Positions 1-9,614 of a stretch of 64,000 nt of DNA are shown piece after piece (the first letter of the stretch is position 1; each line of letters opens with the position of its first letter). The notes under the pieces are model-generated. The model was not told the DNA's origin and made no database searches. It worked only from the letters and a program-made list of their open reading frames with translations. The position numbers and the translations under genes are program-made. The stretch comes from Tsuneonella deserti (GTDB taxonomy: Bacteria; Pseudomonadota; Alphaproteobacteria; Sphingomonadales; Sphingomonadaceae). The stretch spans positions 1,189,001-1,253,000 of the forward strand of contig NZ_BMKL01000001.1 in assembly GCF_014644315.1 (NCBI RefSeq), written 5' to 3'.

Positions 1-599
1 AACCCGTTGACGATGCCCAGCCCATGCCCGCGTTGCGCTTCCACGATCGCGTTGAGATTGAACGAATTGGCGTAGAGCACGACGCAGATGAGCACAAAGC
101 CGATCGAGACTTCGTAGCTGATCATCTGGGCCGCGGCGCGCATGGCGGAGAAAAACGGGTACTTCGAGTTCGAAGCCCAGCCGGCGATGACGATGCCGTA
201 AACGCCGAGGCTGCTGATCGCGAGCACATAAAGCAGGCCGACGTTGATGTTGGCCAGCACCGCGCCCGAATTGAACGGAATGACCGCCCACGCCATCAGC
301 GCAACGGTGAACGTGATAATCGGCGCGATCAGGAAGAGGCCCTTGTTAGCCGCCGATGGGATGATGGTCTCCTGCAGGAACACCTTCAGCCCGTCGGCGA
401 AGCTCTGCAGCAGGCCGAACGGACCGACCACGTTGGGTCCGCGGCGCAGCGCCATCGCCGCCCAGATCTTGCGGTCGGCGTAGATGATCATCGCGACGGC
501 CAGCATCAGCGGGAGGGCGATGAGAAGGATGCCGGCGATGGTCGCGGTGAACCACGCCCAGTCGTACGACATGCCCCATGATTGGAAGGTCTCGGTCAT
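1..599 (-). CDS. nuoH: NADH-quinone oxidoreductase subunit H, N-terminal part
   Basis: Membrane-arm subunit of respiratory complex I that sits at the junction with the peripheral arm and helps form the quinone-binding chamber. About 199 codons from the start are present; the rest lies beyond the window edge. The reading opens with a hydrophobic helix, then the conserved stretch [20 protein letters not shown], followed by further membrane segments, all typical of NuoH. The start ATG overlaps the nuoG stop by four bases (ATGA), so translation is probably coupled. Identity is secure; only the 3' end is missing. Confidence 0.95.
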   Translation of the reverse strand, partial: MTETFQSWGMSYDWAWFTATIAGILLIALPLMLAVAMIIYADRKIWAAMALRRGPNVVGPFGLLQSFADGLKVFLQETIIPSAANKGLFLIAPIITFTVALMAWAVIPFNSGAVLANINVGLLYVLAISSLGVYGIVIAGWASNSKYPFFSAMRAAAQMISYEVSIGFVLICVVLYANSFNLNAIVEAQRGHGLGIVNG

Positions 600-2587
600 T
601 CCGCGGCCTCCGCCATCTCTTCACCGTGGAGCAGTTCAGCCGAACACCGCTGCATGACCACGCTCGCGCGCGCGATCGGATTGGTCAGGTAGAAATCCTT
701 GACCGGATAAGCGATCCGTCCCTTCGCCTTCGCCGCCTTGGGCCTGGGAAGCTTGCCATAGTTTGCCAGCCCCTCGACGCCGAGTGCGGGCACCGCTTCG
801 ATCATCTTCGCCTGCAATTCGGCGAGGCTGTCGAAACCGACGCTCACTTCGAAAGCATCGGCAAGCGCGCGCAGGATCGTCCAGTCCTCGCGGGCATCGC
901 CGGGTGCGAAAACGGCTTTCTCGGCGAACTGAACCCGCCCTTCCGTGTTGACGTAAGTGCCATCCTTCTCGCTGTACGCAGCAGCCGGCAAGATGATGTC
1001 GGCGGCGTGCGCGCCCTTGTCGCCGTGGTGTCCGATATAGACCTTCAGGCTCCCGCCGAACTGTGACCAGTCCACCTCATCCGCGCCAAGCGCGAGCACG
1101 ACCTTGGGCGCCGCCTTGACGATGTCGGCGATGCCGCCCTTCTGCGCGAAGCCGAGCATCAATCCGCCCATGCGGCTCGCCGCCATGTGCAGGACGTTGA
1201 AGCCATTCCAGCCGTCGCGTTGCACGTCGAGCGACAGGGCTGCGTTGAGTGCTCCCGCCGCCAGCCCGGCACCGCCGAGGATAACCGCCGGACGCTCAGC
1301 CTTGACGAGAGCCTCGCTGACGTGGCCCGGCAAGTCATGCAGTACCGCTGCGTCGTCGCCCAGAAATTCGGCGGGAAAGGTGGTTTCCCACTTCGGCCCC
1401 ACGACGAACACCTTCGCGCCGCGCTTGACTGCCTTGCGCAGGCGGACATTGACCAGCGGCGCTTCCCAGCGGACGTGGCTGCCGACGATCAGGATCGCGT
1501 CGGCGGTTTCGATGCCCGCCAGCGTTGAATTGAAATTGACTGCTGCGAGGTTTTCGACCGGGTAATCCATTCCGGTCTGGCGCCCTTCGAGCAGGGTCGA
1601 TCCCATCGCGCCGAGCAGCGTCTTGGCGGCGAACATCGTCTCGCAGTCGACAAGGTCGCCGGCGATCGCCGCGATGCTCGCGCCCGGCTCGGCCTTGCGG
1701 ATCGCCGCGAAAGCCTCGTGCCAGGTCCCAGCCTCGAGTCTGCCACCTTTGCGGATCCATACCTTGTCGAGCCGCCGGCGGGTCAGGCCGTCGACCATGT
1801 AGCGGCCCTTGTCGCTCAGCCACTCTTCATTGACGTCGTCGTTGATCCGCGGGAGTGCGCGCAGGACCTCGCGGCCCCGGCTGTCGAGCCGGATGTTCGC
1901 GCCGACCGCGTCCGACACGTCTATCGAAAGAGTCTTCTTGAGCTCCCACGGCCGCGCCTCGAACGCATAGGGCCGCGAGGTGAGGGCGCCGACCGGGCAC
2001 AGATCGATGACGTTGGCCGAAAGCTCATGCTTCGCCGCCTGCTCGAGGTAGGTGGTGATCTGCATGTTTTCGCCGCGATAGAGTGCGCCGATTTCGTCCA
2101 CGCCCGCGATCTCTTCCGAGAACCGCACGCAGCGGGTGCAGTGGATGCACCGGGTCATGATCGTCTTGATCAGCGGACCCATGTACTTCTCGGTCACCGC
2201 ACGCTTGTTCTCGTGATAGCGCGATGCGCCGCGGCCATACGTCAGGCTCTGGTCCTGCAGGTCGCATTCGCCGCCCTGGTCGCAAATGGGGCAATCGAGC
2301 GGGTGGTTGATGAGGAGGAACTCCATCACCCCTTCCCGCGCCTTCTTGACCATTTCGCTGTCGGTACGGATTTCTTGCCCCTCGGTCGCCGGCAGCGCGC
2401 ACGACGCCTGCGGCTTGGGCGGCCCAGGCTTTACTTCGACGAGGCACATCCGGCAGTTGCCGGCGATGCTCAGCCGCTCGTGATAGCAGAAACGCGGGAT
2501 CTCCTTGCCGGCAAGCTCGCACGCCTGCAGCACCGTCGCCCCGTCCGGGACGTCGATCTCCTGACCGTCTACGGTGACTTTAGGCAT
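596..2587 (-). CDS. nuoG: NADH-quinone oxidoreductase subunit G
   Basis: Iron-sulfur subunit of the peripheral arm of complex I, passing electrons from the NuoE/F module towards the quinone site. At 663 residues it is close to the short alphaproteobacterial and mitochondrial form. The N-terminal ferredoxin-like domain carries clustered cysteines (CRMC near residue 46), then [13 protein letters not shown] near 100 and [10 protein letters not shown] near 147 for the [4Fe-4S] clusters. The remainder is a molybdopterin-oxidoreductase-like domain that in this family has lost its cofactor. It lies 50 nt after a secreted-protein gene and overlaps nuoH by four bases. Confidence 0.96.
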   Translation of the reverse strand: MPKVTVDGQEIDVPDGATVLQACELAGKEIPRFCYHERLSIAGNCRMCLVEVKPGPPKPQASCALPATEGQEIRTDSEMVKKAREGVMEFLLINHPLDCPICDQGGECDLQDQSLTYGRGASRYHENKRAVTEKYMGPLIKTIMTRCIHCTRCVRFSEEIAGVDEIGALYRGENMQITTYLEQAAKHELSANVIDLCPVGALTSRPYAFEARPWELKKTLSIDVSDAVGANIRLDSRGREVLRALPRINDDVNEEWLSDKGRYMVDGLTRRRLDKVWIRKGGRLEAGTWHEAFAAIRKAEPGASIAAIAGDLVDCETMFAAKTLLGAMGSTLLEGRQTGMDYPVENLAAVNFNSTLAGIETADAILIVGSHVRWEAPLVNVRLRKAVKRGAKVFVVGPKWETTFPAEFLGDDAAVLHDLPGHVSEALVKAERPAVILGGAGLAAGALNAALSLDVQRDGWNGFNVLHMAASRMGGLMLGFAQKGGIADIVKAAPKVVLALGADEVDWSQFGGSLKVYIGHHGDKGAHAADIILPAAAYSEKDGTYVNTEGRVQFAEKAVFAPGDAREDWTILRALADAFEVSVGFDSLAELQAKMIEAVPALGVEGLANYGKLPRPKAAKAKGRIAYPVKDFYLTNPIARASVVMQRCSAELLHGEEMAEAAE

Positions 2588-2637
2588 GGGTGGAAACTCT
2601 TTGGCTTGGAGAATAAAGAGAGAGACGGCGGCGCCTC

Positions 2638-3372
2638 TCAGTCAATCAAGTGGAGCCACTGATAAAGACCCAGCGCCAGCATTTCGCGATGCTGGACGCT
2701 CGCGATCTGCGGAGCGGCCGTTACGCCGCACTCCGGCGTGGAACTGTACGCCGTGGCGAGAGCCGCCTTCTCTTCGTTGCTGCCGGCCTGAGTCTTCAAT
2801 GCTTTCTGGACAAGACCCGGCGAATTGACCGCGATGCAGCGGGAAAGCGCATCGAGAGAATCGATCTTGCCGTTGGTCAGGTAATACGAGTGCGCCTTCC
2901 CGGTATCGAGCGACGCGGCCTTGTCAGGCATCGTTTCCGGCATTTCGCCAAGGAGCTGCTCGGCGAGCGCGGCATTGACCACGGCCACGGGTATCGCCTT
3001 TTGGACGCCGCTGAGACAGTTGGCGAATTTCTTGGTCAGCAACCCGGTAAGCGCCGCGTATCCGGGATCGTCGGTCTGGGGGCCGCCGATGTACTTCGCT
3101 GCTTCACCCTTCGCCCGGCGGCTGACGCACTTGGCCGCCGTCATGGCCGCGATGTACTCGGCCTGGACCGGATCCTTCGAATTCAACAGGCTCATGTTGT
3201 ATTGGGATTGGAAGCTGTCGTTGGCATGGATGACATTGGCGTTATGGCTCATGTCCGACGGGCTTATGGGCCTGGATGGCACGCTTTGCGCCACCGAAGC
3301 CGACGACAAGACGAGCGCAATCGCCGCGGTTGCGAGGACCGTGACCGTCGATTGAAATTGACCCTTCTTCAT
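2638..3372 (-). CDS. Secreted protein of unknown function within the nuo operon
   Basis: A 244-residue protein with a clear signal peptide: MKK, a hydrophobic core, then cleavage probably after SSASVAQS. The mature part has four or more cysteines ([25 protein letters not shown]), which would suit disulfides in the periplasm. I do not recognise a family. The start at 3372 is chosen because its ATG overlaps the nuoF stop as ATGA, the same coupling used throughout this operon; a longer upstream reading would run deep into nuoF. Its place between nuoF and nuoG means it is co-transcribed with complex I, but a role in assembly is only a guess. Confidence 0.8.
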   Translation of the reverse strand: MKKGQFQSTVTVLATAAIALVLSSASVAQSVPSRPISPSDMSHNANVIHANDSFQSQYNMSLLNSKDPVQAEYIAAMTAAKCVSRRAKGEAAKYIGGPQTDDPGYAALTGLLTKKFANCLSGVQKAIPVAVVNAALAEQLLGEMPETMPDKAASLDTGKAHSYYLTNGKIDSLDALSRCIAVNSPGLVQKALKTQAGSNEEKAALATAYSSTPECGVTAAPQIASVQHREMLALGLYQWLHLID

Positions 3373-4712
3373 AATGCACCCTCCACTGTTCGTAGCGACT
3401 CTGCCGAGCCTGCCGCATTGTGGCCCGGAGCCGGCGAACTTACGATATTCTCCTGGATTCGCCGTTCCAGCTCGGGCCGGAAATGCCTGATCAGTCCCTG
3501 GATCGGCCACGCCGCCGCATCGCCGAGCGCGCAGATTGTGTGGCCCTCGACCTGCTTTGTCACTTCAAAGAGCATGTCGATCTCGCTTGCGTCGGCATCG
3601 CCGGTTCGCAGGCGTTCCATCACGCGCCACATCCATCCGGTGCCTTCACGGCACGGGGTACACTGCCCGCAGCTCTCGTGCTTGTAGAAGTAGCTGATGC
3701 GGCTGATCGCGCGAACGATGTCGGTCGATTTGTCCATCACGATGACCGCCGCGGTGCCCAGGCCCGAACCCAATTCCTTGAGCCCGTCGAAATCCATCGG
3801 GCAGTCCATGATCTGGGCCGCGGGGACCAGCGGGACCGATGAGCCGCCGGGGATCACCGCCAAAAGGTTGTCCCACCCGCCGGTTATGCCTCCGCAGTGC
3901 TTTTCGATCAGCTCGCGGAAAGGGATGCTCATCGCCTCTTCGACGACGCATGGCCGCTCGACGTGGCCCGAGATCTGGAACAGCTTGGTTCCCTTGTTCC
4001 CCTCGCGCCCGAAGCTGGAGAACCAGCTCGCCCCGCGCCGAAGGATCGTAGGGACGACCGCTATGCTCTCGACGTTGTTGACCGTGGTCGGGCACCCATA
4101 GAGCCCCGCGCCCGCCGGAAAAGGCGGCTTGAGGCGCGGCTGGCCCTTCTTGCCTTCCAGGCTCTCGATCATCGCGGTCTCTTCGCCGCATATGTAGGCG
4201 CCCGCGCCGCGGTGGACGAAGACGTCAAAATCGTATCCCGAACCCGCAGCGTTCTTGCCCAGGAGGCCGGCATCGTAAGCCTCCTGCACGGCGGCGAACA
4301 GGGTCTCCGCCTCGCGGATGTATTCGCCGCGTATGTAGATGTAGGCCGCCCGCGCGCGCATCGCGAAGCCGGCGATCAGCGCGCCCTCGATCAGCTTGTG
4401 GGGATCGTGGCGGATGATCTCGCGGTCCTTGCACGAGCCGGGTTCGGATTCATCCGCGTTGATGACCAGGAAGCTCGGACGGCCGTCCTTCGATTCCTTG
4501 GGCATGAAGGACCACTTCATACCGGTCGGGAAGCCGGCGCCGCCCCGCCCGCGCAGACCGGAGTCCTTGATCTCCTGAATGATCGCGTCCTGGCCGCGCG
4601 CGGTCAGCGCCTTCGTGTCGTCCCAGTCGCCGCGGGCTTCGGCCGCCTTCAGGCGCCAATCCTGGTAGCCGTACAGATTGGTGAAGATGCGGTCCTTGTC
4701 GGCCAGGCTCAT
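3369..4712 (-). CDS. nuoF: NADH-quinone oxidoreductase subunit F
   Basis: NADH-oxidising, FMN-binding subunit of complex I. The 447-residue protein has the glycine-rich nucleotide/FMN site [13 protein letters not shown] near residue 55 and the [4Fe-4S] motif [15 protein letters not shown] near residue 350, with a fourth cysteine further on (HTICALGD). Length is normal for the family. The start ATG overlaps the stop of a 53-codon membrane-protein gene by four bases, and its own stop overlaps the start of the next secreted-protein gene in the same way. Confidence 0.97.
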   Translation of the reverse strand: MSLADKDRIFTNLYGYQDWRLKAAEARGDWDDTKALTARGQDAIIQEIKDSGLRGRGGAGFPTGMKWSFMPKESKDGRPSFLVINADESEPGSCKDREIIRHDPHKLIEGALIAGFAMRARAAYIYIRGEYIREAETLFAAVQEAYDAGLLGKNAAGSGYDFDVFVHRGAGAYICGEETAMIESLEGKKGQPRLKPPFPAGAGLYGCPTTVNNVESIAVVPTILRRGASWFSSFGREGNKGTKLFQISGHVERPCVVEEAMSIPFRELIEKHCGGITGGWDNLLAVIPGGSSVPLVPAAQIMDCPMDFDGLKELGSGLGTAAVIVMDKSTDIVRAISRISYFYKHESCGQCTPCREGTGWMWRVMERLRTGDADASEIDMLFEVTKQVEGHTICALGDAAAWPIQGLIRHFRPELERRIQENIVSSPAPGHNAAGSAESLRTVEGAL

Positions 4713-4870
4713 ATACCCGCGCTCCTGCGCCAGAACACTGTTATGACAACCGCGACCACTGCAAGACCTGCCAGCTTTGCGTAGAGCGGCTCGACGCCTA
4801 CGGCCTGCAGGCCCAGGCTCATGGCCATGCCTGCAAGTACGGCGATCAAGGGTTTCACGAACTTGCGCAT
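4709..4870 (-). CDS. Small membrane protein (53 aa) in the nuo operon
   Basis: A 53-residue protein starting [10 protein letters not shown] with two hydrophobic stretches (about residues 6-22 and 33-48) and a short basic end. No family is recognised. The case for a real gene is its position: its start overlaps the previous small gene's stop (TGATG at 4868-4872) and its stop overlaps the nuoF start (ATGA at 4709-4712), leaving no spare bases between nuoE and nuoF. It could assist complex I assembly or simply ride with the operon; the sequence does not decide. Confidence 0.65.
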   Translation of the reverse strand: MRKFVKPLIAVLAGMAMSLGLQAVGVEPLYAKLAGLAVVAVVITVFWRRSAGI

Positions 4871-5010
4871 CAACCCATTCCTCCTTGGCCGAGGAAGTAG
4901 ATTGCCGCGACGACGATCAGCGCGATCAGGCCGAACTTGATCACGCCTTTCACCACCTTCCAGGCGATGAAGATGAGGATCAGCGCAATGATGATCGTGG
5001 CGATGCTCAT
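4870..5010 (-). CDS. Small single-span membrane protein (46 aa) in the nuo operon
   Basis: A 46-residue, very hydrophobic protein starting [20 protein letters not shown], with a lysine break and a second hydrophobic run ending [10 protein letters not shown]. It is bracketed by overlapping neighbours: ATGA with the upstream 62-residue gene and TGATG with the downstream 53-residue gene. That tight packing is the main evidence that it is translated. No family recognised; probably inserted in the inner membrane. Confidence 0.6.
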   Translation of the reverse strand: MSIATIIIALILIFIAWKVVKGVIKFGLIALIVVAAIYFLGQGGMG

Positions 5011-5195
5011 CGAGCGGCATCCTCACGCTGCGCGTCGAGTTTCGCCTTCGCGGCGAGCGCGGTGAAGACCGCGATCTGCGACGTCGCGATGGCCACCATC
5101 GATGCGCCGAGAGCGACATCGCCCTTGATGAAGAACGCGATCGCGAGACCGAACAGGACCAGCGCGAACACGATGAGGAGCTTGCGGATCGCCAT
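5007..5195 (-). CDS. Small two-span membrane protein (62 aa) in the nuo operon
   Basis: A 62-residue protein with two predicted membrane helices (about residues 5-24 and 28-50) and a charged C-terminal end ([13 protein letters not shown]). The ATG at 5195 is preferred over a GTG two codons earlier because it overlaps the nuoE stop as TAATG. It begins a run of three tiny membrane genes between nuoE and nuoF. No family is recognised and no function is assigned. Confidence 0.65.
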   Translation of the reverse strand: MAIRKLLIVFALVLFGLAIAFFIKGDVALGASMVAIATSQIAVFTALAAKAKLDAQREDAAR

Positions 5196-5863
5196 TACCA
5201 CTCGCCCCGGTAATCGTGGTTTTCGCCGACCATCGCGGTCAGCGTGGTCGGACCGCCGACCGGCTCAACCGTGTGCCGCGCCGGATCCTGGGTGCCTTCC
5301 TTCGGGAAGCGCCCTGCGGCAAGCTCGTCGAGAACGTGGTTCAGCCGCTCGGGCGTCAGGTCCTCGTAATTGGCGTCGTTGATCTGCACCATCGGCGCGC
5401 TGGCGCAGTTGCCCATGCACTCGACCTCGGTGAGCGTGAACAGCCCATCCTCGGTCGTGTGCCCCTTCTTCATCCCGCGCTCGTAACAGGCATCCAGGAT
5501 GGCATCCGACCCGCGGAGCATGCAGGGCGTCGTTCCGCAGACCTGCACATGGAAGCGGCCGACGGGGGCGATGTTGTACATCGTGTAAAACGTCGCGACC
5601 TCGAGCACGCGGATCACGGGCATATCCAGCTCGCGCGCGATGAACTCCATCACGGGCAGCGGCAGCCAACCCTGCGTGCTCGTCTCCGCGCCGACCTGAT
5701 ATTGTGCCAGGAACAGCAACGGCATCACTGCCGAACGCTGGCGCCCTTCGGGATAGCGCGCGACGATCTCTTTCGCCTTGGCCGCGTTATCTGGCGTCCA
5801 TGCGAAATTGCCCCAGCGCTCGCGCAACTCGGGGGTATCGGGATGGGGGGAGCGATCAGCCAT
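5195..5863 (-). CDS. nuoE: NADH-quinone oxidoreductase subunit E
   Basis: The thioredoxin-fold [2Fe-2S] subunit of the NADH dehydrogenase module. The four ligands are seen in CGTTPC (near residue 107) and, about 35 residues later, in ECMGNC. The start MADRSPHP at 5863 overlaps the nuoD stop as TAATG and gives 222 residues, normal for NuoE; a GTG four codons earlier is possible but less likely. The C-terminal tail after the second cysteine pair is longer than the bare domain, as is common in alphaproteobacteria. Confidence 0.95.
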   Translation of the reverse strand: MADRSPHPDTPELRERWGNFAWTPDNAAKAKEIVARYPEGRQRSAVMPLLFLAQYQVGAETSTQGWLPLPVMEFIARELDMPVIRVLEVATFYTMYNIAPVGRFHVQVCGTTPCMLRGSDAILDACYERGMKKGHTTEDGLFTLTEVECMGNCASAPMVQINDANYEDLTPERLNHVLDELAAGRFPKEGTQDPARHTVEPVGGPTTLTAMVGENHDYRGEW

Positions 5864-7074
5864 TAGCGGTCGCACTCCCCGAAAACGACATCGATCGCGC
5901 CAAGGATGGCGGTCGCGTCGGGCAACATGTGGCCTTTCGACATGAAATCCATCGCCTGCAGGTGACTGAACGCTGTCGGGCGGATCTTGCAGCGATAGGG
6001 CTTGTTGCTCCCGTCGCTGACCAGATAGACGCCAAACTCGCCCTTGGGGCTTTCGGTAGCGACGTAAACCTCGCCAGCGGGCACGTGAAAGCCCTCGGTG
6101 TAAAGCTTGAAGTGGTGGATCAGCGCTTCCATCGACTGTTTCATCTCGCCGCGCTTGGGCGGGACAACCTTGCGATCGGTGCTGGCGACCGGGCCTTCAG
6201 GCATTTCGGCCAGGCACTGCTTCATGATGCGGGCCGATTGCCGCACTTCCTCGACCCGGACCATGAACCGGTCGTAGCAGTCCGAGTTGGTGCCCACCGG
6301 GATGTCGAAATCCATCCGGTCGTACACGTCGTAAGGCTGGCTCTTGCGCAAGTCCCAGGGAATGCCGGCGGCGCGGATCATCGGACCCGAGAAGCCCCAG
6401 GCGATAGCGTCCGTCTTGCTCACCACAGCGATGTCGACGTTGCGCTGCTTGAAGATGCGGTTGTCGACGACAAGGCTCATGGCGTCCTCGAACAAGCGCG
6501 GCAGCCGGGTGTCGAGCCAATCGGCAATGTCTGTCAGCAGCTTTAGCGGGACATCCTGGTGCACGCCGCCCGGGCGAAACCATGCCGCGTGCATCCGCGC
6601 GCCCGAAGCACGTTCGAAGAAGTTGAGGCAGTCCTCGCGGATTTCGAACAGCCACAGGTTCGGCGTCATCGCGCCGACGTCCATCACGTGACTGCCGAGA
6701 TTGAGCATGTGATTGCAGATGCGGGTCAACTCGGCAAACAAGACCCGCAGATACTGCGCGCGCAGCGGCACTTCGATGTTGAGGAGCTTTTCGATAGCGA
6801 GAACGTAGCTGTGCTCCATGCACAGCGGGCTGCAGTAATCGAGGCGGTCGAAGTACGGCAGCGCCTGGAGATAGGTCTTGTGCTCGATCAGCTTCTCGGT
6901 CCCGCGGTGGAGCAGGCCGACGTGAGGATCGATGCGCTCGATGATCTCCCCGTCCAGTTCCATCACCATGCGCAGCACGCCGTGCGCGGCCGGGTGTTGG
7001 GGCCCGAAATTGATCGTGTAGTTGGTGATGACCTCGTCGCCGGTGGTCGGCGAGCGTTCCAGTTGCATCGTCAT
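5863..7074 (-). CDS. nuoD: NADH-quinone oxidoreductase subunit D
   Basis: The 49-kDa-type subunit that lines the quinone-reduction site of complex I and derives from a hydrogenase large subunit. The 403-residue product has the family signature [13 protein letters not shown] near residue 22, then [14 protein letters not shown] and the closing DVVFGECDR. The start at 7074 (MTMQLERS) overlaps the stop of a lipoprotein gene as ATGA; an alternative ATG lies two codons later. NuoC and NuoD are separate here, not fused as in enterobacteria. Confidence 0.97.
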   Translation of the reverse strand: MTMQLERSPTTGDEVITNYTINFGPQHPAAHGVLRMVMELDGEIIERIDPHVGLLHRGTEKLIEHKTYLQALPYFDRLDYCSPLCMEHSYVLAIEKLLNIEVPLRAQYLRVLFAELTRICNHMLNLGSHVMDVGAMTPNLWLFEIREDCLNFFERASGARMHAAWFRPGGVHQDVPLKLLTDIADWLDTRLPRLFEDAMSLVVDNRIFKQRNVDIAVVSKTDAIAWGFSGPMIRAAGIPWDLRKSQPYDVYDRMDFDIPVGTNSDCYDRFMVRVEEVRQSARIMKQCLAEMPEGPVASTDRKVVPPKRGEMKQSMEALIHHFKLYTEGFHVPAGEVYVATESPKGEFGVYLVSDGSNKPYRCKIRPTAFSHLQAMDFMSKGHMLPDATAILGAIDVVFGECDR

Positions 7075-7541
7075 GAGCTGCAGGTCCACGTTCCGGCCGA
7101 GAATTCAGCCTCGCCCTTTGAGCCGCCGATTTTCAAGTCGGCGGGCGATTGCTTGCCGCTGTCGAGGGGCTCGTTGGAACCTTCGGCAGGTTCGATTGCC
7201 AAATTGATACCCTCGCCAGAGTAAGCGAGATCGTCAGACGCATCGGCCTTCAGCATAACGGTGGATCCGTCGAGAACGACGACGGCCTTGCCGCTTCCCG
7301 CGATCAGCAGCGTGCGGCCCTGATAGGCATATCGACAATTGTCGTTCGTCAGCCCGATCGCCTTGCCTCCTTCGGGAGAAAGCGGGGTAAGCGTCAGATC
7401 GCCTTCCGACGCCTTGACCGGCTGCGCGTTGGTCTCTGCCAGCGGTCCGGGGCCGACATCGGCTGTTTCGCGCGGGGTCTGCCCGGGCTGCTGGGAGCAA
7501 GCCGCCAGCATTGCCGCGAGGAGTGCGGCCGCTGCTCTCAT
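7071..7541 (-). CDS. Predicted lipoprotein inserted between nuoC and nuoD
   Basis: A 156-residue protein with a lipoprotein signal: a short hydrophobic leader followed by the lipobox-like LAACS, which would place the lipidated cysteine at about residue 15. The mature part is unremarkable in composition and ends with CRYAY and TWTCSS cysteines. No family is recognised. Both ends overlap nuo genes by four bases (ATGA), so it is an integral member of the operon. An extracytoplasmic protein between two peripheral-arm subunits is unexpected, as those subunits face the cytoplasm. Confidence 0.8.
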   Translation of the reverse strand: MRAAAALLAAMLAACSQQPGQTPRETADVGPGPLAETNAQPVKASEGDLTLTPLSPEGGKAIGLTNDNCRYAYQGRTLLIAGSGKAVVVLDGSTVMLKADASDDLAYSGEGINLAIEPAEGSNEPLDSGKQSPADLKIGGSKGEAEFSAGTWTCSS

Positions 7542-8530
7542 GGCTTGTCCGCCTTGGGCTTGCGGGTGCGCTTCTTTGGCTCGCTCGCGGGCTTGGTGTC
7601 CTTCGCCGTCGCCTTCCGCGGCTTGCGGGCGGGCCGGCTTTCGGTCGGTTCGGGAGCGTCCGGAGCCGGCGTGCCGGTCTCGACAGGAGCCGGCTGGCCT
7701 TGCCCTTGCCCAGCGACGGTTCCTTCAGTCGAGGCCGGCGCGACAGGCTCGGCGGCTTTCTTGTCGGTCGCCTCGCCGGCGCCCGTTTCCTTGGGGCTCT
7801 CGGTGGTCTTGACTTCGTGCACCTCCGGGGCGCCGCGCGTTTCGGGCGCCTTGCTGTCCACGCTCTTGTCGGCGTTGACGACCGGCTTCGGTTCCGGAGC
7901 CGGGGGCACCGGAGCGGCCTTCTCGTCGCCCGGCAGTACGTAATCCGCCCCTTCCCACGGGCTCATGAAATCGAACTGGCGCAGGTCCTGCGGCAGGTCC
8001 ACCGGCTCATAGACCACGCGCTTCTCGTCCTCGGAGTAGCGCAGTTCCGAGTAACCGGTCAGCGGGAAGTCCTTGCGGAAAGGATGCCCTTCAAACCCGT
8101 AGTCGGTGAGAATGCGCCGCAGGTCGGTGTTGCCGGCGAAGACGACGCCGAACATGTCGAACACCTCCCGCTCGAGCCAGCCGGCGTTGGGCCACAGCGT
8201 GGTCACCGTAGGAACGGGGGTCGCTTCAGCCGCGGCGCACTTGACGATGATGCGGTGGTTCTTCGTGAGGCTGAGCAGCATGTAGACGACTTCGAACCGC
8301 TCGGCGCGGCTCGGGTAGTCGGCCCCCGCTATGTCCATCAGCTGCTGATAGTGGTGCTCGTCGCGCAGCAAGCGCAGCGCGTCGGCGACCGCATCGCGGG
8401 CAACGGTCAGCACGATCTCGCCATGCTCTTCCCGGGCAGCGACGAGCATGGTGCCCAGCGCGGCCGAGAGTGCTTCGCTCACGCCTTCGCTGGAGGCGAT
8501 CCTGGGAGCCGGATGAAGGATGCTCGCCAT
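7538..8530 (-). CDS. nuoC: NADH-quinone oxidoreductase subunit C with long low-complexity tail
   Basis: Peripheral-arm 30-kDa subunit of complex I. Residues up to about 205 carry the family core, including WLEREVFDMFGVVFAGNTDL and the closing EGADYVLPGDE. From about residue 205 to 330 there is a Pro/Ala/Glu/Lys-rich tail that turns strongly basic at its end (RKPRKATAKDTKPASEPKK). NuoC is usually near 200-220 residues, so the tail is an extra third. It has no stop or frame change within it and ends in the four-base overlap with the next gene. A GAGGGAGG stretch lies ahead of the start. Confidence 0.95.
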   Translation of the reverse strand: MASILHPAPRIASSEGVSEALSAALGTMLVAAREEHGEIVLTVARDAVADALRLLRDEHHYQQLMDIAGADYPSRAERFEVVYMLLSLTKNHRIIVKCAAAEATPVPTVTTLWPNAGWLEREVFDMFGVVFAGNTDLRRILTDYGFEGHPFRKDFPLTGYSELRYSEDEKRVVYEPVDLPQDLRQFDFMSPWEGADYVLPGDEKAAPVPPAPEPKPVVNADKSVDSKAPETRGAPEVHEVKTTESPKETGAGEATDKKAAEPVAPASTEGTVAGQGQGQPAPVETGTPAPDAPEPTESRPARKPRKATAKDTKPASEPKKRTRKPKADKP

Positions 8531-8545
8531 GTCAGGAGACCTCCC

Positions 8546-9151
8546 TCATCGTTCGACCGTCCCCTCGCGGCGGATCTTTCGCTGCAGTTGCATCACGCCG
8601 TAGAGAAGCGCCTCGGCAGTGGGAGGGCAGCCGGGCACGTAGATGTCGACCGGCACGATCCGGTCGCACCCGCGCACGACACTGTAGCTGTAGTGATAGT
8701 ACCCGCCGCCATTGGCGCAGCTGCCCATCGAGATGACGTACTTCGGGTCCGACATCTGGTCGTAGACCTTGCGCAGCGCGGGGGCCATCTTGTTGCACAG
8801 CGTTCCGGCCACGATCATCACGTCCGACTGGCGCGGAGACGCGCGCGGCGCGACGCCGAAGCGTTCCATGTCATAGCGCGGCATGTTCACGTGGATCATC
8901 TCGACCGCGCAACAGGCGAGCCCGAAGGTCATCCACCACAGCGAGCCGGTGCGGGCCCACTGGAACAGCTCCTCCGTCGAAGTGACGAGGAAACCCTTGT
9001 TATCCAGCTCGGTCGAGAGGCCGTTGTAGAAGCTCTGGTCCGGCGCCTTGCCCTCCGGGTGGAGAACCCAGTTTTCGTCCGGCCCGCTCGCAGTCGACGC
9101 GGCGGGGTTGGCAAGCTGGTGACTGAGCGAAGGCTGGCGATCTACTCCCAT
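8546..9151 (-). CDS. nuoB: NADH-quinone oxidoreductase subunit B
   Basis: Carries the N2 [4Fe-4S] cluster that hands electrons to quinone. The double-cysteine motif [12 protein letters not shown] is present near residue 69, then GTLCNKMAP and [15 protein letters not shown] supply the remaining ligands. The 201-residue product has a N-terminal extension of about 30 residues over the shortest family members. The chosen start at 9151 overlaps the end of nuoA by ten bases; an internal start is possible but would not affect the domain. Confidence 0.96.
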   Translation of the reverse strand: MGVDRQPSLSHQLANPAASTASGPDENWVLHPEGKAPDQSFYNGLSTELDNKGFLVTSTEELFQWARTGSLWWMTFGLACCAVEMIHVNMPRYDMERFGVAPRASPRQSDVMIVAGTLCNKMAPALRKVYDQMSDPKYVISMGSCANGGGYYHYSYSVVRGCDRIVPVDIYVPGCPPTAEALLYGVMQLQRKIRREGTVER

Positions 9152-9516
9152 TCGAGCGCTCCCTTCTTCCAGGCATACGCAAGGCCGATCGCGAGTTCAC
9201 CGAGGAACACCATCATCGTGGCCCAGCCTGCCCAGCCCGTCATGTCGAGGCTGACAGCCCAGGGAAACAGGAACGCGGCTTCGAGATCGAAGATGATGAA
9301 CAGGATCGCCACCAGGTAGAAGCGCACGTCGAACTGGCTGCGCGGATCCTCGAACGCGGGAAAGCCGCATTCGTATTCCGACAGCTTCTCGGCGTCGGGG
9401 TTGTGGGTACCCGTCAGGCGGGAGACGCCCATCGGCAGGAACACGAAGAGCGCCGACAATGCCACGGCTATGCCGAGGAAGATCAGGATCGGCAGATACT
9501 GACTAAGATCGACCAC
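9142..9516 (-). CDS. nuoA: NADH-quinone oxidoreductase subunit A
   Basis: First gene of the complex I operon; a 124-residue membrane subunit with three helices (about residues 7-29, 65-85 and 95-115) and the conserved loop [20 protein letters not shown] containing the exposed cysteine. The operon promoter should lie in the short gap before 9615 or within the preceding aldehyde dehydrogenase gene; I could not identify it. A 6-bp hairpin (9530-9550) sits just upstream but has no T tract. Confidence 0.96.
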   Translation of the reverse strand: MVDLSQYLPILIFLGIAVALSALFVFLPMGVSRLTGTHNPDAEKLSEYECGFPAFEDPRSQFDVRFYLVAILFIIFDLEAAFLFPWAVSLDMTGWAGWATMMVFLGELAIGLAYAWKKGALEWE

Positions 9517-9614
9517 GATGAATCCAGTTGCGGGCTCGGTTGCGGCCCGCCTCTAGGCCGCGTGCCCGAACCGCGCAAGGCCGTGGGGTTGCATTAATCC
9601 CCTGCCTGTTGCGC

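Noticed and set aside
9530..9550. 6-bp hairpin between the aldehyde dehydrogenase and nuoA as a terminator
   Set aside because: Short stem, no T tract on the relevant strand; too weak to call in GC-rich DNA.
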